Positions 20,225 through 32,373 of a stretch of 64,000 bases of DNA are shown here, one piece after another. This DNA comes from Lepidodermella squamata (taxonomy: Eukaryota; Gastrotricha). The notes under the pieces were generated by a model. That model worked only from the letters and a program-made list of their open reading frames with translations. It did not search any database and was not told the origin of the DNA. How positions within the stretch are numbered: position 1 is the stretch's first letter; each line of letters opens with the position of its first letter. Made by a program: the position numbers and the translations under genes. The stretch is taken from contig JBLDXI010000032.1 of NCBI GenBank assembly GCA_047495785.1, forward strand, positions 496,001-560,000. The letters are read 5' to 3'.

Positions 20225-23200
20225 ATGCATTTATTGGCGGCGAGCTTTCTTACGATAGCTGTTTTAATAAAACATGTTGACAGCTGCAAGCCATCAACTC
20301 AGGCATCCGGTACGATCAACGGCGGCGGCGGCAGCTCAGGCCCGGCTACCACGTTGGCCCCTTCAGCAAAATCACCCCCAGCGGCGTCTTCAAGCTGCGG
20401 CCATTCACAGTACTATTACAACCAAAATTTGCCCGGAGTTGGCGTAGTCGGCGGAGCTAATGCCCTTCCTAATCAGTGAATACCAAAGTCTTAAAAAATT
20501 TAAACTGAGATATTTGAATGCGGTTAGGTACCCATGGCTGGCGAGGCTGTCGATTACCTCTGGCAGCAGCTCATATATCTGCGGAGCTTCAGTTATCAGC
20601 GAAAAGTTGAAAAATTTACTGTTAAATCCACAAAATCATGCTCTATTCTTCTTTTCAGTTTTCTCATTACAGCAGCTCATTGCGCGTAAATTTTACCTCC
20701 CTTAATAAAATTGTTGTAATGAATAACAAATTTGTATTTATTTAGAAGCATAGCGTCTACTCCGAGTGCAATCACGGCAACTTTCGCTGATCACGATAGG
20801 TTAAGAGCAGATGATGGGCAATTTTCGATCGCTGTTTCTCAAATTACAATCCATCCAAATTGGAATTCAGCCAAGCTGGATTACGACTATGCAATGCTTC
20901 GTCTATCACGTGAGACATTACATACTTGTCAAACAATTCGCATTTGAATTGAATTTTTTCGAGGACCCCTAAACTTCACATCTTCTTGGACCGTGCAAAA
21001 GATTTGTTTGCCAACAACTTGCTCAGACGGATGCAACACTGTCGGCGCTCCCCTATACATAGCAGGCTTTGGCGTAAATAACACCGGTAATAAGAGCTCA
21101 AAATGCGAAAATAAACAGCAGCATATGAAAATCTATGCATTATAGTCACTGGTACTCTTGCGGGTATCCTACAGACCGCCTTGGTTCAATCAGCTGATCG
21201 ATCCATCTGCAGCAAACAGTATGGAACAATTACCGATCAAATGCTCTGCGCGGGTTATATCAGCGGCGGGTATTTTGAAATATTATCTTAAAAGGCCAAC
21301 AGCTCCGCATTTTTGTTACCTTTTCGCAGTATTGACAGTTGTAGCGGAGACTCTGGTGGCCCTTTGATGTCGAACGAGGATGGTTACTTCAAGCTATGCG
21401 GCATCACAAGTTACGGCTCGGGGAAGTGTGGATCCGCAAACGCTTTTGGAGTCTACTCGTAATTTCCGAAGTTTCCAGCCTCAATTATCTATTTCAATAC
21501 TCCTGTGACAGACGGGTCTGTGCAGTTCTCGATTGGATCAAGTTGGTTCAGGATGGAACTTATGTACCTCCAGCAACTACGACAGTATCGAATCAAGCTG
21601 TAACTCCGAAACCACCACCCGCAACAATGGAAACCTGTGGTCATTCCAAATACTACTACAACAATAGCCAACCAGGTGTTCGGGTTGTTGGAGGAGTCGA
21701 CGCGAAGCAAAATCAGTAAGCATATGATAGTATTAATAATTTTTGATGATTCAATTTATCCCGCATAGATATCCATGGTAACGACTGATTTCCGTGGCAA
21801 AGGAATTGTTGTGATTTTAGGGATTATTTCTCAGGCTTGCAAGGCTGACAGTCTTGACGACCCAGCGACGATGTGCAGCCTCGATAGTTAGCGAGAGTTA
21901 CCTCATTACGAGCGCGAATTGCGTTGGGTTAGCATTCAAACATTTGCCGGATTTTCATATTGATAAAACATACTTTTTCCAGATCAATAGCGACAACGCC
22001 TAGGTATGAGCTTTCGAACTTAGCTGATGATTCATATTTTGATCGGATTCTTACAGCAACCTTCAAATAAACATCGCCGATCATAACACATCGATGGTGG
22101 ACGATGGTGAATTCACAGCTACGGCTTCTTCAATCACAATTCATCCATATTACGACTCGTCAACCAGTGAATACGACATTGCTCTGATCAAGCTGAAGGG
22201 TAAATAGGAGTAAAGAAAAGCTTAACTTATTTTTGATCGATTTTTGACCAGATGCCCTGAATTTCACGTCGAGCTGGACGGTTCAGAAAATCTGTCTACC
22301 TTCTTCTTGTAGCGACGGTTGTGCATCGGGTAGCACGGCCTACATTGCTGGATGGGGCACTACAACCTACCGTAAGCCAAGGTTGTGATCATTTGAATTT
22401 CATTAATTGTCTCTTCGAAATAGCTACTGTCTCCTACGCTACCGTTCTACAGTCGGCATATGTCCAGATTGCAAGCCAATCTGTCTGTGTTCAGCAATAT
22501 CCTTACGTTACAGATGCTATGTTTTGTGCTGGTGACCATAAGCCCAACTATTGCTATTTTTGAGGTCTGATTTGTTCTTTTATCGCAGGATACTTACAAG
22601 GCACCGTGGATACTTGCACTGGAGACTCAGGTAAGATTATGACTCCTAATCTGGACTTTCTAACTTTGATGCGGCTTTAAAGGAGCTCCTTTGATGACGA
22701 TGGAAGATGGGTACTACAAACTGTGTGGTATCACCAGTTTTGGACAGTACTGCGCCGTTGCCGGAAATTACGGAGGCTATTCTCGCGTTTGCAGCGCCGT
22801 TACTTGGATCAAGACAGTTATAAGCGGAGGCTCCGCTAGCGCACCGGCTACAACGAAACAACCAGCTATTGTTACTCGCTCCCCGGTCCAGTCCAACGTA
22901 TGCGGCCATTCCCAATATTATCAGGGCTCGGGTAACCCTGGAGCGGGAATTATCGGAGGTGTCAATGCCCAAAGAAATCAGTATGCCGAATTCAAAACCA
23001 AATATTTTCTTGACAAATGAGAATTTTGTTTTCCTTAGATATCCTTGGTTAGGATGCCATATTTCTATATTCATTGGCAAGTTATCCGTTATGTTTTAAT
23101 TGAAGGATTGTTCGTCTCAGCATAAAAAGCGATGGTTCATTATATCTCTGTGGAGCAACGATAATCAGCGCAAACTACTTGCTCACAGCAGCTCACTGCA

Positions 23201-24050
23201 TGTAAGTAGGTTGGAAGAATTATTTCGTTTCCTAAAGATGCCTCTTGCCAGGGAAACTACTATTCCCGGGGATATCACGGCTTATATTGCAGAGCACGAT
23301 AGGACTGTGGCTGACGACGGCGAATTCACGGTCACGGCTTCACAAATCATAAAACACCCGAGTTACAATGCTGTTACGCAAGACTACGATTTCGCTCTCC
23401 TGAAGCTTTCAAGTCAGATTTTATCAAAGCCTTCAAAAATTGTGCGTAAAATGCATTTATTCTTATACAGGGAGTCTAAACTTTACAAGCAGCTGGAAAG
23501 TCCAGAAAATTTGTTTGCCTACGAACTGTACAATCGGCTGCGCGGCGGGATCGACCGTCTACATCGCCGGCTGGGGCATGACATCGTACCCCGTTGGGTC
23601 TAGTTCATCGATTTTGAAAACAGCAAACGTCTTAGTACAGAACCAAGCCACTTGCAAGCAACGCTACTCAAGTTTGACCGACAGGATGATGTGTGCTGGA
23701 TACGACGCAGGAGGTATTTTTGAGGCTATTGGTCTAAAAATTACTTCATTTATGGGTTTTTTCAGGAGTTGACACATGCAGCGGAGATTCGGGTAAGTGT
23801 TTTATTGCATGGGTGACACCAACTGAATCAACGTAAATTCGGAAAGGTGGGCCCTTGATGTCCGTTGAGGATGGGTATTACAAATTATGCGGAGTCACAA
23901 GCTTCGGTAGGGACTGTGCTACGGCAAACTACTACGGTGAGAAAATTGATTTCTTTTGTAAACAAATAACGACACATAATTTTCTTTATAGGTGTTTATG
24001 CCAAAGTCTGCACGGTTCTCGGCTGGATAAGGAGTAACTCGGATGCATGA
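20225..24050 (+). CDS. Secreted polyserase: three tandem trypsin domains, middle one lacking catalytic His
   Basis: One multi-exon gene starting at ATG 20225 with a signal peptide ([20 protein letters not shown]). Continuous exons at about 21531-21715 and 22691-22980 link the domains through Pro/Thr-rich linkers. Each domain is preceded by CGHS.YY and a VVGG/IIGG start. Domain 1: [26 protein letters not shown]. Domain 2: LITSANC (His changed to Asn), [19 protein letters not shown]. Domain 3: [26 protein letters not shown]. Asp at the S1 position in all three implies cleavage after Lys/Arg for domains 1 and 3, while domain 2 should be catalytically dead. Introns fall at equivalent places in the three domains, so the gene arose by internal duplication. 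A role in digestion or extracellular proteolysis is inferred. PolyA signal near 24170. Confidence 0.88.
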
Positions 24051-24234
24051 TAACATGGCTGGGCTAGAGTCTCTATATTATCCGGTGATTTTTTCATGTG
24101 TTATATGAGTCAACTCGTTCAATCGCTCGCATTTGCAGTCAATTGGAATGATGCTTTATTTAATCTTGCAATAAACAAATCACCGCTAATTACATTTTGT
24201 GGTTGATTTTTGATTATATAGCGAGGAAAAAGGT

Positions 24235-26032
24235 TTATAGTCTGCGTTCAGGTTGTAGCATGATGCTACAATGTGGAGTCCTGAACGACGTGGGCTTCCA
24301 CCTAATAGGTAAATCGGTTTCGGGGGAAATTGTGAATTTGAAACCAAGGATTAGTTTTGCAAGGGCCATTTTAAGCTCTAGAACAGCCAATCGCATCCCA
24401 ATGCAATTCCTATTACCCGCGCCAAACGGAATGAACGCATTCTGTGTCAGGCTTTCCGCGTTTTCTGCGGAGAATCGCTCTGGAATGAATTTATCGACAT
24501 CAGTCCAGTAGTCAGGGTCATGGTGTACGGCATTAACAGGAATGATGACGAGGACCCCTTTTGGTATTCTTATACCATTGATAACAGTTTCAGTGGTGCA
24601 CATTCGATCCACTCTAAATAAATTTCGATCAATCAGGAAATAGTCGTGAAATTTAACGCAATGTTATACCTTAAGACAGGGGTGTAGTAGCGAAGCGTTT
24701 CATTTACGACCATGTCAAGATAGGCTACTTCATTCAAGGCATCTACCGTAAACTCCTTGCCATCTTCCCGGAAAGCTTTGTGCAATTCTTTATAGAGCTT
24801 CTCTTGAACGTGAGGATTTTCGCATAGTGCAAGCAAGGCCATAGTCAGCGTAGTCGCGGTTGATTCATAGCCAGCAAGGAAGAAGAGGACCGATTGTCCG
24901 ATTATTTCATCTCTTGTGAGACCATTTCGAAGCCAAATACCTCCGAGCTCGTCGTATTCAACAAATTCCTTGTTTTTCGGGTCTTTGGGATCTCTTTCGA
25001 GCGGTATCACCAGTGACAAGAAGTCATGACGCTGAGCTCCAACTACTGAATTTTTTCGCCTTTCAATTTCACCTTCAATTACGTCTTGGAAAAATTTGAA
25101 AATCTTAGCAACCATTGACCAGACTGGAAGAATTTTCAGCAACGCTTCCGTGAACCCAGGGAACAGGACTGTGAAAATTAACGTATTTCCTCTAGCAATT
25201 AAGTCTAGCATGGGAAAATATTACGTAGCGAGGCGATGAATGACCCTGTTAGTGGCACCACTGTGAACACTTTCTTCGCATTGGTAACGAAAGGGCTTTG
25301 CTGGTTGTTGAACGAATCTATATCCAATCCGAATGCTACAGATGCGACTGCATCCAGAGTATAAAACCCAGCGTATCTGATGCGATAGTTAACGCAAGTT
25401 GAATAATTGCACAAAAGAACGTGCATCTTACTCTTTAGCATCGAATGGCTTCGAAATTTGTGCCTGCTTTTCAACGTTCGCACAGAGCTGGTCAGCGACC
25501 TTTCGTATCAAAGGCTCCATTCTTCTCATATTAGCAGGGGTAAAGGCTGGCGTTAACTGCTGCCGTACGTGCTTCCATCGCCGGCCGGTCAGAGATGTTA
25601 ACTGAAGGTCCATTGGTCGTTTTCTCGATGCAAAGAACACCCTTCTATCAATGAAGTGGTCGTGATCTTTAATCATGACCTGTTTCAGCAAATCTGGATC
25701 TGCCATCATAATTACAGGCTGGCGTCCTTCAAAATAGCCGAAAACTTTTCCATGTTCTCGTATGAGGCCCATTTCAAGTTCAAACAAGTTTTCTTTCTGC
25801 ACGAGAATCGATTATTTTACACGGATTAGTGCGTTTTCAAATCCTCGCATACCTTTTCCATCCACAAAGCCCAGCCTCCTGTCCATCCTTTCCGAGGCAG
25901 CTCGTGAAGTCCGATCTCCTGAAAGATGTTCCTGTATTTCCTCACATATCGGTAGGCTGCCACAAAAGCCACAATGGCCGTGATCCCTGTTGCGGCCAAA
26001 ACGCCGCCCCAAGGCGTCGAGATAATTGCCAT
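24235..26032 (-). CDS. Cytochrome P450 A (CYP3-like clan)
   Basis: Exons 26032-25853, 25796-25432, 25376-25225, 25168-24670 and 24613-24235 give 524 aa; introns are 55-56 nt. The N-terminal membrane anchor (GVLAATGITAIVAFVAAYRY) is followed by an RKY basic stop. Motifs: GRRWKHVRQQLTPAFTPANM (C-helix WxxxR), I-helix FLAGYESTATTLT, K-helix NETLR, PERF, and heme loop FIPFGAGNRNCIGMRLA with the axial Cys. All are intact, so an active ER monooxygenase is expected; the substrate is unknown. The motif wording fits the CYP3/clan-3 group. A TATA-like sequence lies about 65 bp upstream of the ATG. Its paralogue is P450 B, with the GPCR between them. Confidence 0.94.
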
Positions 26033-26937
26033 AGGTATTTACTTTTATCAGTAGCTATTTTATCCAGAATTGTGAAAGTCACAAAAGGAGTCCAATATAT
26101 AAGCTACGATAACTTGTGGCGGAACTGTTTGTGATAGCCTTATCAGGATGAATAACAGCCGGTATTCGTATTGCGGGAAAAATATGATGCAACATTTTTC
26201 CTAATATGGCATGCTTTTTTGTTATTGAGTGCATTTACCGAGTAGATGATTCACGCCACGCTTTTTCTGAAAGGTGAAATATTCTATCACTCTTGAGACC
26301 GGCGTTAAGAAGGCCGATAACTGTGCGCTGTGCGATAATATGATTAAATAAGTCCGTTGTTAGTGGTAAATTGTGTTCTCATTGTGACTCATCGCGGCCA
26401 TGTGCAGAATACCTTTCTGGCCCTGTCCTATGCCCTAGTTCATTCCAGTATCAATGATACATGGAAAATAGCAACACAGATATAATATGATTTTAATGAC
26501 GTATGGGGCGGTATGAGGCGGTCATAATGCACCCAATTCAATAAATTTCAAGAAGAAAATTGCATCGAAGCATTTGAGCATTGGGGTGACTGAACATTCC
26601 GTTAAGAAGGGTTCAGCAGAAGCTTCCCTGCAGCGCAATCATTAGGCTTTTATTATAATTTCAATCGTACTACAGTCATTACTTAGCGTTTTGATCTATG
26701 TAACAAAGCCACAACAAAGCAGAACGCACGTACACTGCCGTAAGAATTCGTCAAAGGGAAAACGAGGCGTCGTCAACGATTGTGTGGGCTGTTTCAAATT
26801 ACGAGGAAGCAGTTTTGAGTATACAAGGGATTCTATTATACCGTATTGTATATTGTAAGCCTTTTAATACTCACATCGAAACCTTATAGCTTATCTTTTG
26901 GACGTTTATTAGTCAGGTGCTTAAAGTCTTAATCGCG
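26033..26937. other. Divergent promoter interval between P450 A and the GPCR
   Basis: A TATATA-type box for the minus-strand P450 lies near 26096. The rest shows no coding signal. Confidence 0.45.
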
Positions 26938-28129
26938 ATGGATTATGCCAACGCAACCATCATAGGCGATGCGTGGGTTTCAATGGCGAGTCCTCGCCGG
27001 GGGTATGCCGAACCCCGTCCCTTCTTTGTCGGCTGGTTTCATGATTTTGGTGCCGCGACCCTCGTCGAACGATTGGCCTTCCCTATAGCCTACCTTATCA
27101 TGACAATTTTAGTTATAATAACAAATACAGCTAATTTGATCATTTATCAAAAGCGCCAAGTACGTAAAGATTTCTTCGTTCTGACAGCTTGCCAGGCGGC
27201 ATCGTCCATTATTCACGCGGTTTTTGTTACAATAGGCGTATGGGTGCCTGCGTTATCGGGATTCTGGGATGCCCCTTTTGGGCTGTGTAAAGCTATTTGG
27301 TGGATTTCTTTAACATGCGGCATTCAGGGCACATGGATATTTGTCCTCATCAGTTACGAGCGGCGATTGTGCCTCCTTTCTAACAACTCCAACTCCTCAG
27401 CACAAACGCGTAAAGTAGTGTCTATCGCCCTTTTCATTCTCCTGGTAGGTGTAGTAATATGTGGCATTGTAACTGTAAATCCATTTGATGCCCTTACTGG
27501 TGAATATGCTATAATCCCGGGTATCAATAACGATGAACCGGTTCTTCTTTGCGGTATGTTTGATCACCGAATTTTCGGACGGTTCGACACGTCGTTGCTG
27601 AGCTTGGTTACGTTCACATCAATGGGAGTAATCATACCGAACCATCTGATAGCGCAAAACTACTGGTGAGCAATATATTTTCAGTAAAACGGAATTTTGA
27701 AATGCTCCTTTTCTTCATTTCAGGGTGGTTTTCAAACAGTTCCGACGGTATAGGACGGCAGTCACACCTGGCAACTTGACACCGAGCAATCACACGGCAG
27801 CCAGTAACACGGCACTGCCTGTTTCCACGGCACTGTTGGCCAATTGGCAAAGACGTGAAATATTCTATATGAAGCAGTCGATCGGTTTATTTACGGCGTT
27901 TTCAGTGTTCCATCTTCCAATGGTTTTCTGTTTTCTGTGCGGCGTCTTGTGGGACGGTAGCGGCCCTCATTACCTAACTTCAGCTACCCAAAAAACTAGT
28001 GTACTCCTATACGTGATCGAGACGGCTACCGCTCCGGTCGTGCAGTGTTTGCGACCAGGGTTTTGGAAAGCTTTCAAGAACTACTGGAACAGAATCGCGC
28101 GATGCAGGAAACAGGTGGATGCGTCATGA
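26938..28129 (+). CDS. Rhodopsin-like (class A) orphan GPCR
   Basis: Exons 26938-27665 and 27724-28129 give 377 aa. The upstream in-frame GTG at 26917 is not a credible start. Seven hydrophobic segments are visible: AYLIMTILVIITNTANLIIY (TM1), TACQAASSIIHAVFVTIGVW (TM2), IQGTWIFVLISYERR (end of TM3, with YER at the DRY position), VVSIALFILLVGVVICGIVT (TM4), a TM5 at the exon junction, IGLFTAFSVFHLPMVFCFLC (TM6) and a TM7 with TAPVVQCLRPGFW in place of NPxxY. The extracellular N-terminus carries an NAT sequon. The DRY and NPxxY positions are altered but aligned. No ligand class can be assigned. It sits on the opposite strand between two P450 genes. Confidence 0.85.
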
Positions 28130-28380
28130 TGTTTTCGATCGAGCGTTTCCTCCTAAGAGATAGTGGGAATGCTCCATGTCTGAATTCTTCCTGAATGCTT
28201 CAGGTTGCATCAAATTCATAAAGCCATGGACATGTGATGTGAAGCACAACAATTCTATTTTCTTTCCGTTAAGCTGAAGCTTTCCTGCAGCAAATTGCAT
28301 TCTTTATTCAGTTGTTCGCAAAGTCATAAGAATCAATTTGCCATGTTGAATTAATAGTCGCATACTATATTTTAAGTACC

Positions 28381-31206
28381 TCATCTGCGCACAGCTTCAA
28401 CGTAAATAGGATTTTCCGCAAATCGCAAATCACTCGGGGCCCATTTGATCGGTTGCTATGATTGAATGGCATTCTCAGTTTCACCAAAAAGAAGAAATTC
28501 AAGTTACCTGTGTTTTCGAAGACAGCGTGAACTCATAATGTAGAATCAAACTCGCGATGAGGAATTTCATCTCCAGTTGAGCCAGCCGCATTCCAATGCA
28601 ATTTCGATTACCCGCCCCAAAAGGTAGATAAGAAAACGGAACTATCCGATCGCGATTTTCGTCAGAGAATCTTTCGGGATCGAACTTTTCCGGCTCAGGC
28701 CACAAATCGGGGTCGTGATGAACCGCGTGAACTGGGATACTAATGCAGACATCTTTCGGGATATGGAGACCATTGACTGTTGTATCCGACGTACACATTC
28801 GATTAACTCTGTAAAACAAATTAGTTTCGGAATTTAAATTTCAGAAATACAGTATGGGGCATAAATATTGAGCCGACTTTATTTATTGACAGCGCGGTCA
28901 TTTCGGCTCCGATTCGCACATACCTTATACCGTTGGAAAGCCAATGAAAAATAGTTCATTCCCCTAAACTTTTGCTCATGGGATCCAGACCTAATCCAAG
29001 TTATAGAAAGTTTAAGAAGTCGAGCTGATCGCACAAAAATCGCCATCTTTCGAAAATTTAAATTCTAGTTTTCGTACATATCAAAGGCAAACTCTGGAAG
29101 CTCCCAAACCCTACAAAATTGACACATCACTACCCCGGCATGGTCCAGGCATCTCTGGCAATGATTTGGGACATTGATATGTGCCCCATTGCGACACGAT
29201 GATGCGATAAAGAGAGGGTATACCATATAGGCACACACCCCCAATATTAGCCAAATAAGCGAGACCCCAGTCCAGAGATAAAGGGCAGATGGATCATTTT
29301 TCGCTCAGAGGGTTAGAAGTCGGCTTCAAAACGTTAATGCGACGACTTTGGCATGAAATATAGCCTACGAACACACGTAGCAAGCTCGCAAGCAAGTGAA
29401 AAAGCTAAAGCTTGTCATCCGTAGCATGCTTGCGCAAGTCTCTTTTGCCACAGAATGTGGCGGATAATGACCTTTTCCGTCAGATTCATGGGTATTTGGG
29501 TCATTTTATAGCTAGCCTAGTTGAAATAGGGACCTTTTAGAGCTCAATGGAGCTCAAAACTCCCTTAGTTATACAATAAATTTACGTGTTTTTGAGCAAC
29601 CAGCTCGACTTCTTGAATTTTCTATAACTTGGATTAGGTCTGGATCCCATGAGCGAAGGTTTAGGGGAATGAACTATTTTTCATTGGCTTTCCAACGGTA
29701 TAAGGTATGTGAGAATCGGAGCCGAAATGACCGCGCTGTCAATAAATAAAGTCGGCTCAATATTTATGCCCCATACTGTAGTAGAATCTCAAACCTCAAA
29801 AATGGGGTGTAATATCTTAATGTTTCACTGATAACCATTTCGAGATACTTCAGCTCCATGAGAGTCTCCATAGTCATCTCTTTACCGCCATCGACGAATG
29901 CCGCTTTCAACTCTTGGTATAGCTTGGTCTGGACATCAGGAAATTGGGACAGGGCAAGCAAAATCATCGTAATAGTATTCGCAGTTGTTTCATAACCAGC
30001 CAAAAAGAAAAGAACGGATTGACCAACAATTTCATCTCGCGTTATGCCTTCTCGGAGCCAAACACCACCGAACTCATCGATTTCTCGAAGATGGGCATTA
30101 GCAGGATCTTTCGGGTCTTTTTCGCTAGGCATTACCACAGCTAAGAAATCAGACCTATTGATATTGCCTTCATTCTTCTGCCGTCTATCCAACTCTTCGT
30201 TGACTACTCGTTCGAAAAAACCCATGATGGTATTCCATTTCTCATTTTGAGGCATGTTTCTTAATAGCCAGCCAGCAAGGTCCGGGAAAGTGACTGATTA
30301 AGTTCAATAATAGAAGATTGGAACATCTAATTCTCATTTAGACTTACAAGCAAGAGCGATGAATGTCCCAGTGATGGTGATTGTAGCGAATGCGGTTCGA
30401 GCTCCGCTAACGAAGGGATTATCGGGGTTATTCAAGGAGTCCAAATCCATAGCAAACGCGACCGAACCAATAACTATTAGGGCACTGCTAATAACTGTCA
30501 AGTTTGTGCTTAAAAGCATTACTGTCGATGGTGTAGCAACCAGCGTATTTCTTAACATCCATAGGCTCTTTCGAATCAGCTGCCTTACCCACGTTAACCA
30601 CAAAGCGGTCAACAATTGTCTTGATGAGTGGTTCCATTTTTCGCATATTGGCAGGCGTGAATGCGGGGGAGATAGTTTGCCGCACGTGCTTCCATCGCTG
30701 GCCGGTAAGGGTGATAAGGCCAAGATGAACCGGCCTGTCTCGTGATACGAACAGCATCTAGATTAACATTATATTTTAAAAAATATTTTCAAACACCCTA
30801 AAAATTACCCTACGATCAATGAAACTTTCATGATACTTCAACATGATTTGCTTCAACATTTCAGGATCAGCCATCGTGATGACCGGCTGGCGCCCTTCGA
30901 AGTAACCGAATACTTTGCCATGCTCTCGAATCAGCTGGCATTCCAGGTCAAACAGGTCTGTTTTCTGGAGCATAGAAAGTAGTGAATTAATTGCGGCAAA
31001 GCTCATAAACTCACAGAATTCTTGTAAAGGTCCCAGCTTCCGATGAATGTCTTCGGCGGTATCTCATGCAGACCCATTTCCTTGAATACACTGCGATACT
31101 TGTGGACGTATCGGTAGGCCTTGATGAATGTCAGAATCGCTGCGATAGCACTACCACCGACAATAATTCCGAGAATCTTGAAGATCGGGCGCGAGAAAAT
31201 TGTCAT
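28381..31206 (-). CDS. Cytochrome P450 B (CYP3-like clan) with a MITE in intron 5
   Basis: Exons 31206-31015, 30964-30809, 30757-30523, 30473-30348, 30293-29795, 28808-28508 and 28455-28381 give 527 aa. The N-terminal anchor (ILGIIVGGSAIAAILTFIKA) and all P450 hallmarks are present: GQRWKHVRQTISPAFTPANM, FLAGYETTANTIT, SETLR, PERF and YLPFGAGNRNCIGMRLA. It is a close paralogue of P450 A; exon 5 is exactly 499 nt in both. Intron 5 is 986 nt, whereas the equivalent intron of P450 A is 56 nt; the difference is a 929-bp MITE plus its TA duplication. Introns after DRR, inside YTID/IIGS and near the C-terminus are absent from P450 A. The exon frame is intact, so the gene is probably functional if the enlarged intron is removed. 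Confidence 0.93.
28850..29778. mobile_element. 929-bp mariner-type MITE with 178-bp inverted repeats
   Basis: The ends are near-perfect inverted repeats of about 178 bp (28850-29027 and 29601-29778) starting CAGTATGGGGCATAAATATT. TA target duplications lie at 28848-28849 and 29779-29780. The interior (about 570 bp) has no transposase frame. Few mismatches between the arms indicate recent insertion. Long arms plus TA duplications fit a non-autonomous Tc1/mariner-superfamily element. It lies wholly within an intron of P450 B. Confidence 0.9.
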
Positions 31207-32373
31207 TTTAAAGACCTTATAGAGATCAAAAATTACAATGAGGTTTTGAAGAAAATCTCACGATATATAGCCGCAGCCCACAGAGCCAGCTCTATCTGAC
31301 CTCTCCTTATCTTATCCTAGAATAATACTGTACAAGCTTATCGCCTAATCTTTTCGCTAAAAGTAGAATATCTAGAGCAGAATACTTTTTTTTCCACACG
31401 GAACTGGAATAATTGCTCTAGGGGATGAGTAAACAAAACACAATTTATCGTAAAGATAATATAGGGCGCTTTGTTTGATTCCATTGCGTCAGCTAACTCG
31501 ACACCGGTGAGTCAGCTGCTCTTTGATAAAGTCTTGAAGAGTATTCCTCAGATCGTCTTATTTACTACGAAATTTAAACTCTAGTGTCGTTGATTTCGAA
31601 ATTGCGAAGTGTCGCCAGCGATACTGAAGATAAGAATAAGATGTTTGGCTAGGAGCGAAGCCTCATGATGCAACAACTTTATGAATGAATAAAAGAAGGA
31701 AATTTTTTTCACATATTGTGAGCGCGTGCGTAACTGCACATCTGGTTCCTCTGCGCTATGTTCTAATAATTTTAAACCGGGTGAGACTTTTTTCATCAGA
31801 CATATGTCTTGAAATATTATCATCCGACGACCTAAAATGTGGCTTAAAAAACCGACAGCAATTGCTATTCGAACCCAAGTTTTCACTGAATTTTCGCAAA
31901 TTAAGGAAATTTAAGAGGGACTCGGCGGTCGTGGTATCGAAAAATAGTGAAGTAGATATCGATGCCGGCAAAGGGTCATAGGGTTGGGATTATGTTTGAG
32001 CTAGAAAAAACCATTCAAAGTCAGGCCTTCGAACACTAAGGAATCCATTTTACGTCACAGGACGTCATTTTGGTGTCCAGATTCTTTCAGTTTTAATTTC
32101 CTTAATTCGCTTTCATGATAATTTCATGATACTTATTTCGGATCTATTCGGATCTATAATATCGCGGCTCTTTTTTTCTTTGCACAATTTTTGGCAGGTT
32201 GCTATACGGCCGCACGGAAAATCCAAGATTTCTGAATGCAGGAATTTATTCAAAATCATATTAGTAAATCACAAAAAAATCATCAGTGGCTTTGCAACAA
32301 GTAGTTATGATTTTATATGATCCATTGTGATTGGGGTGATTTCAGAGTTCATTCGACATCCAAGCCTCACTGT
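31207..32373. other. Gene-free interval between P450 B and the Cys-rich protein
   Basis: It contains several TTATCT/GATAAG-type GATA motifs just upstream of P450 B (31300-31325). The open frames here overlap on both strands and are not credible genes. Confidence 0.45.

Noticed and set aside
26917-26937. GTG-initiated extension of the GPCR
   Set aside because: A eukaryotic gene should start at ATG 26938; the extra seven residues have no support.
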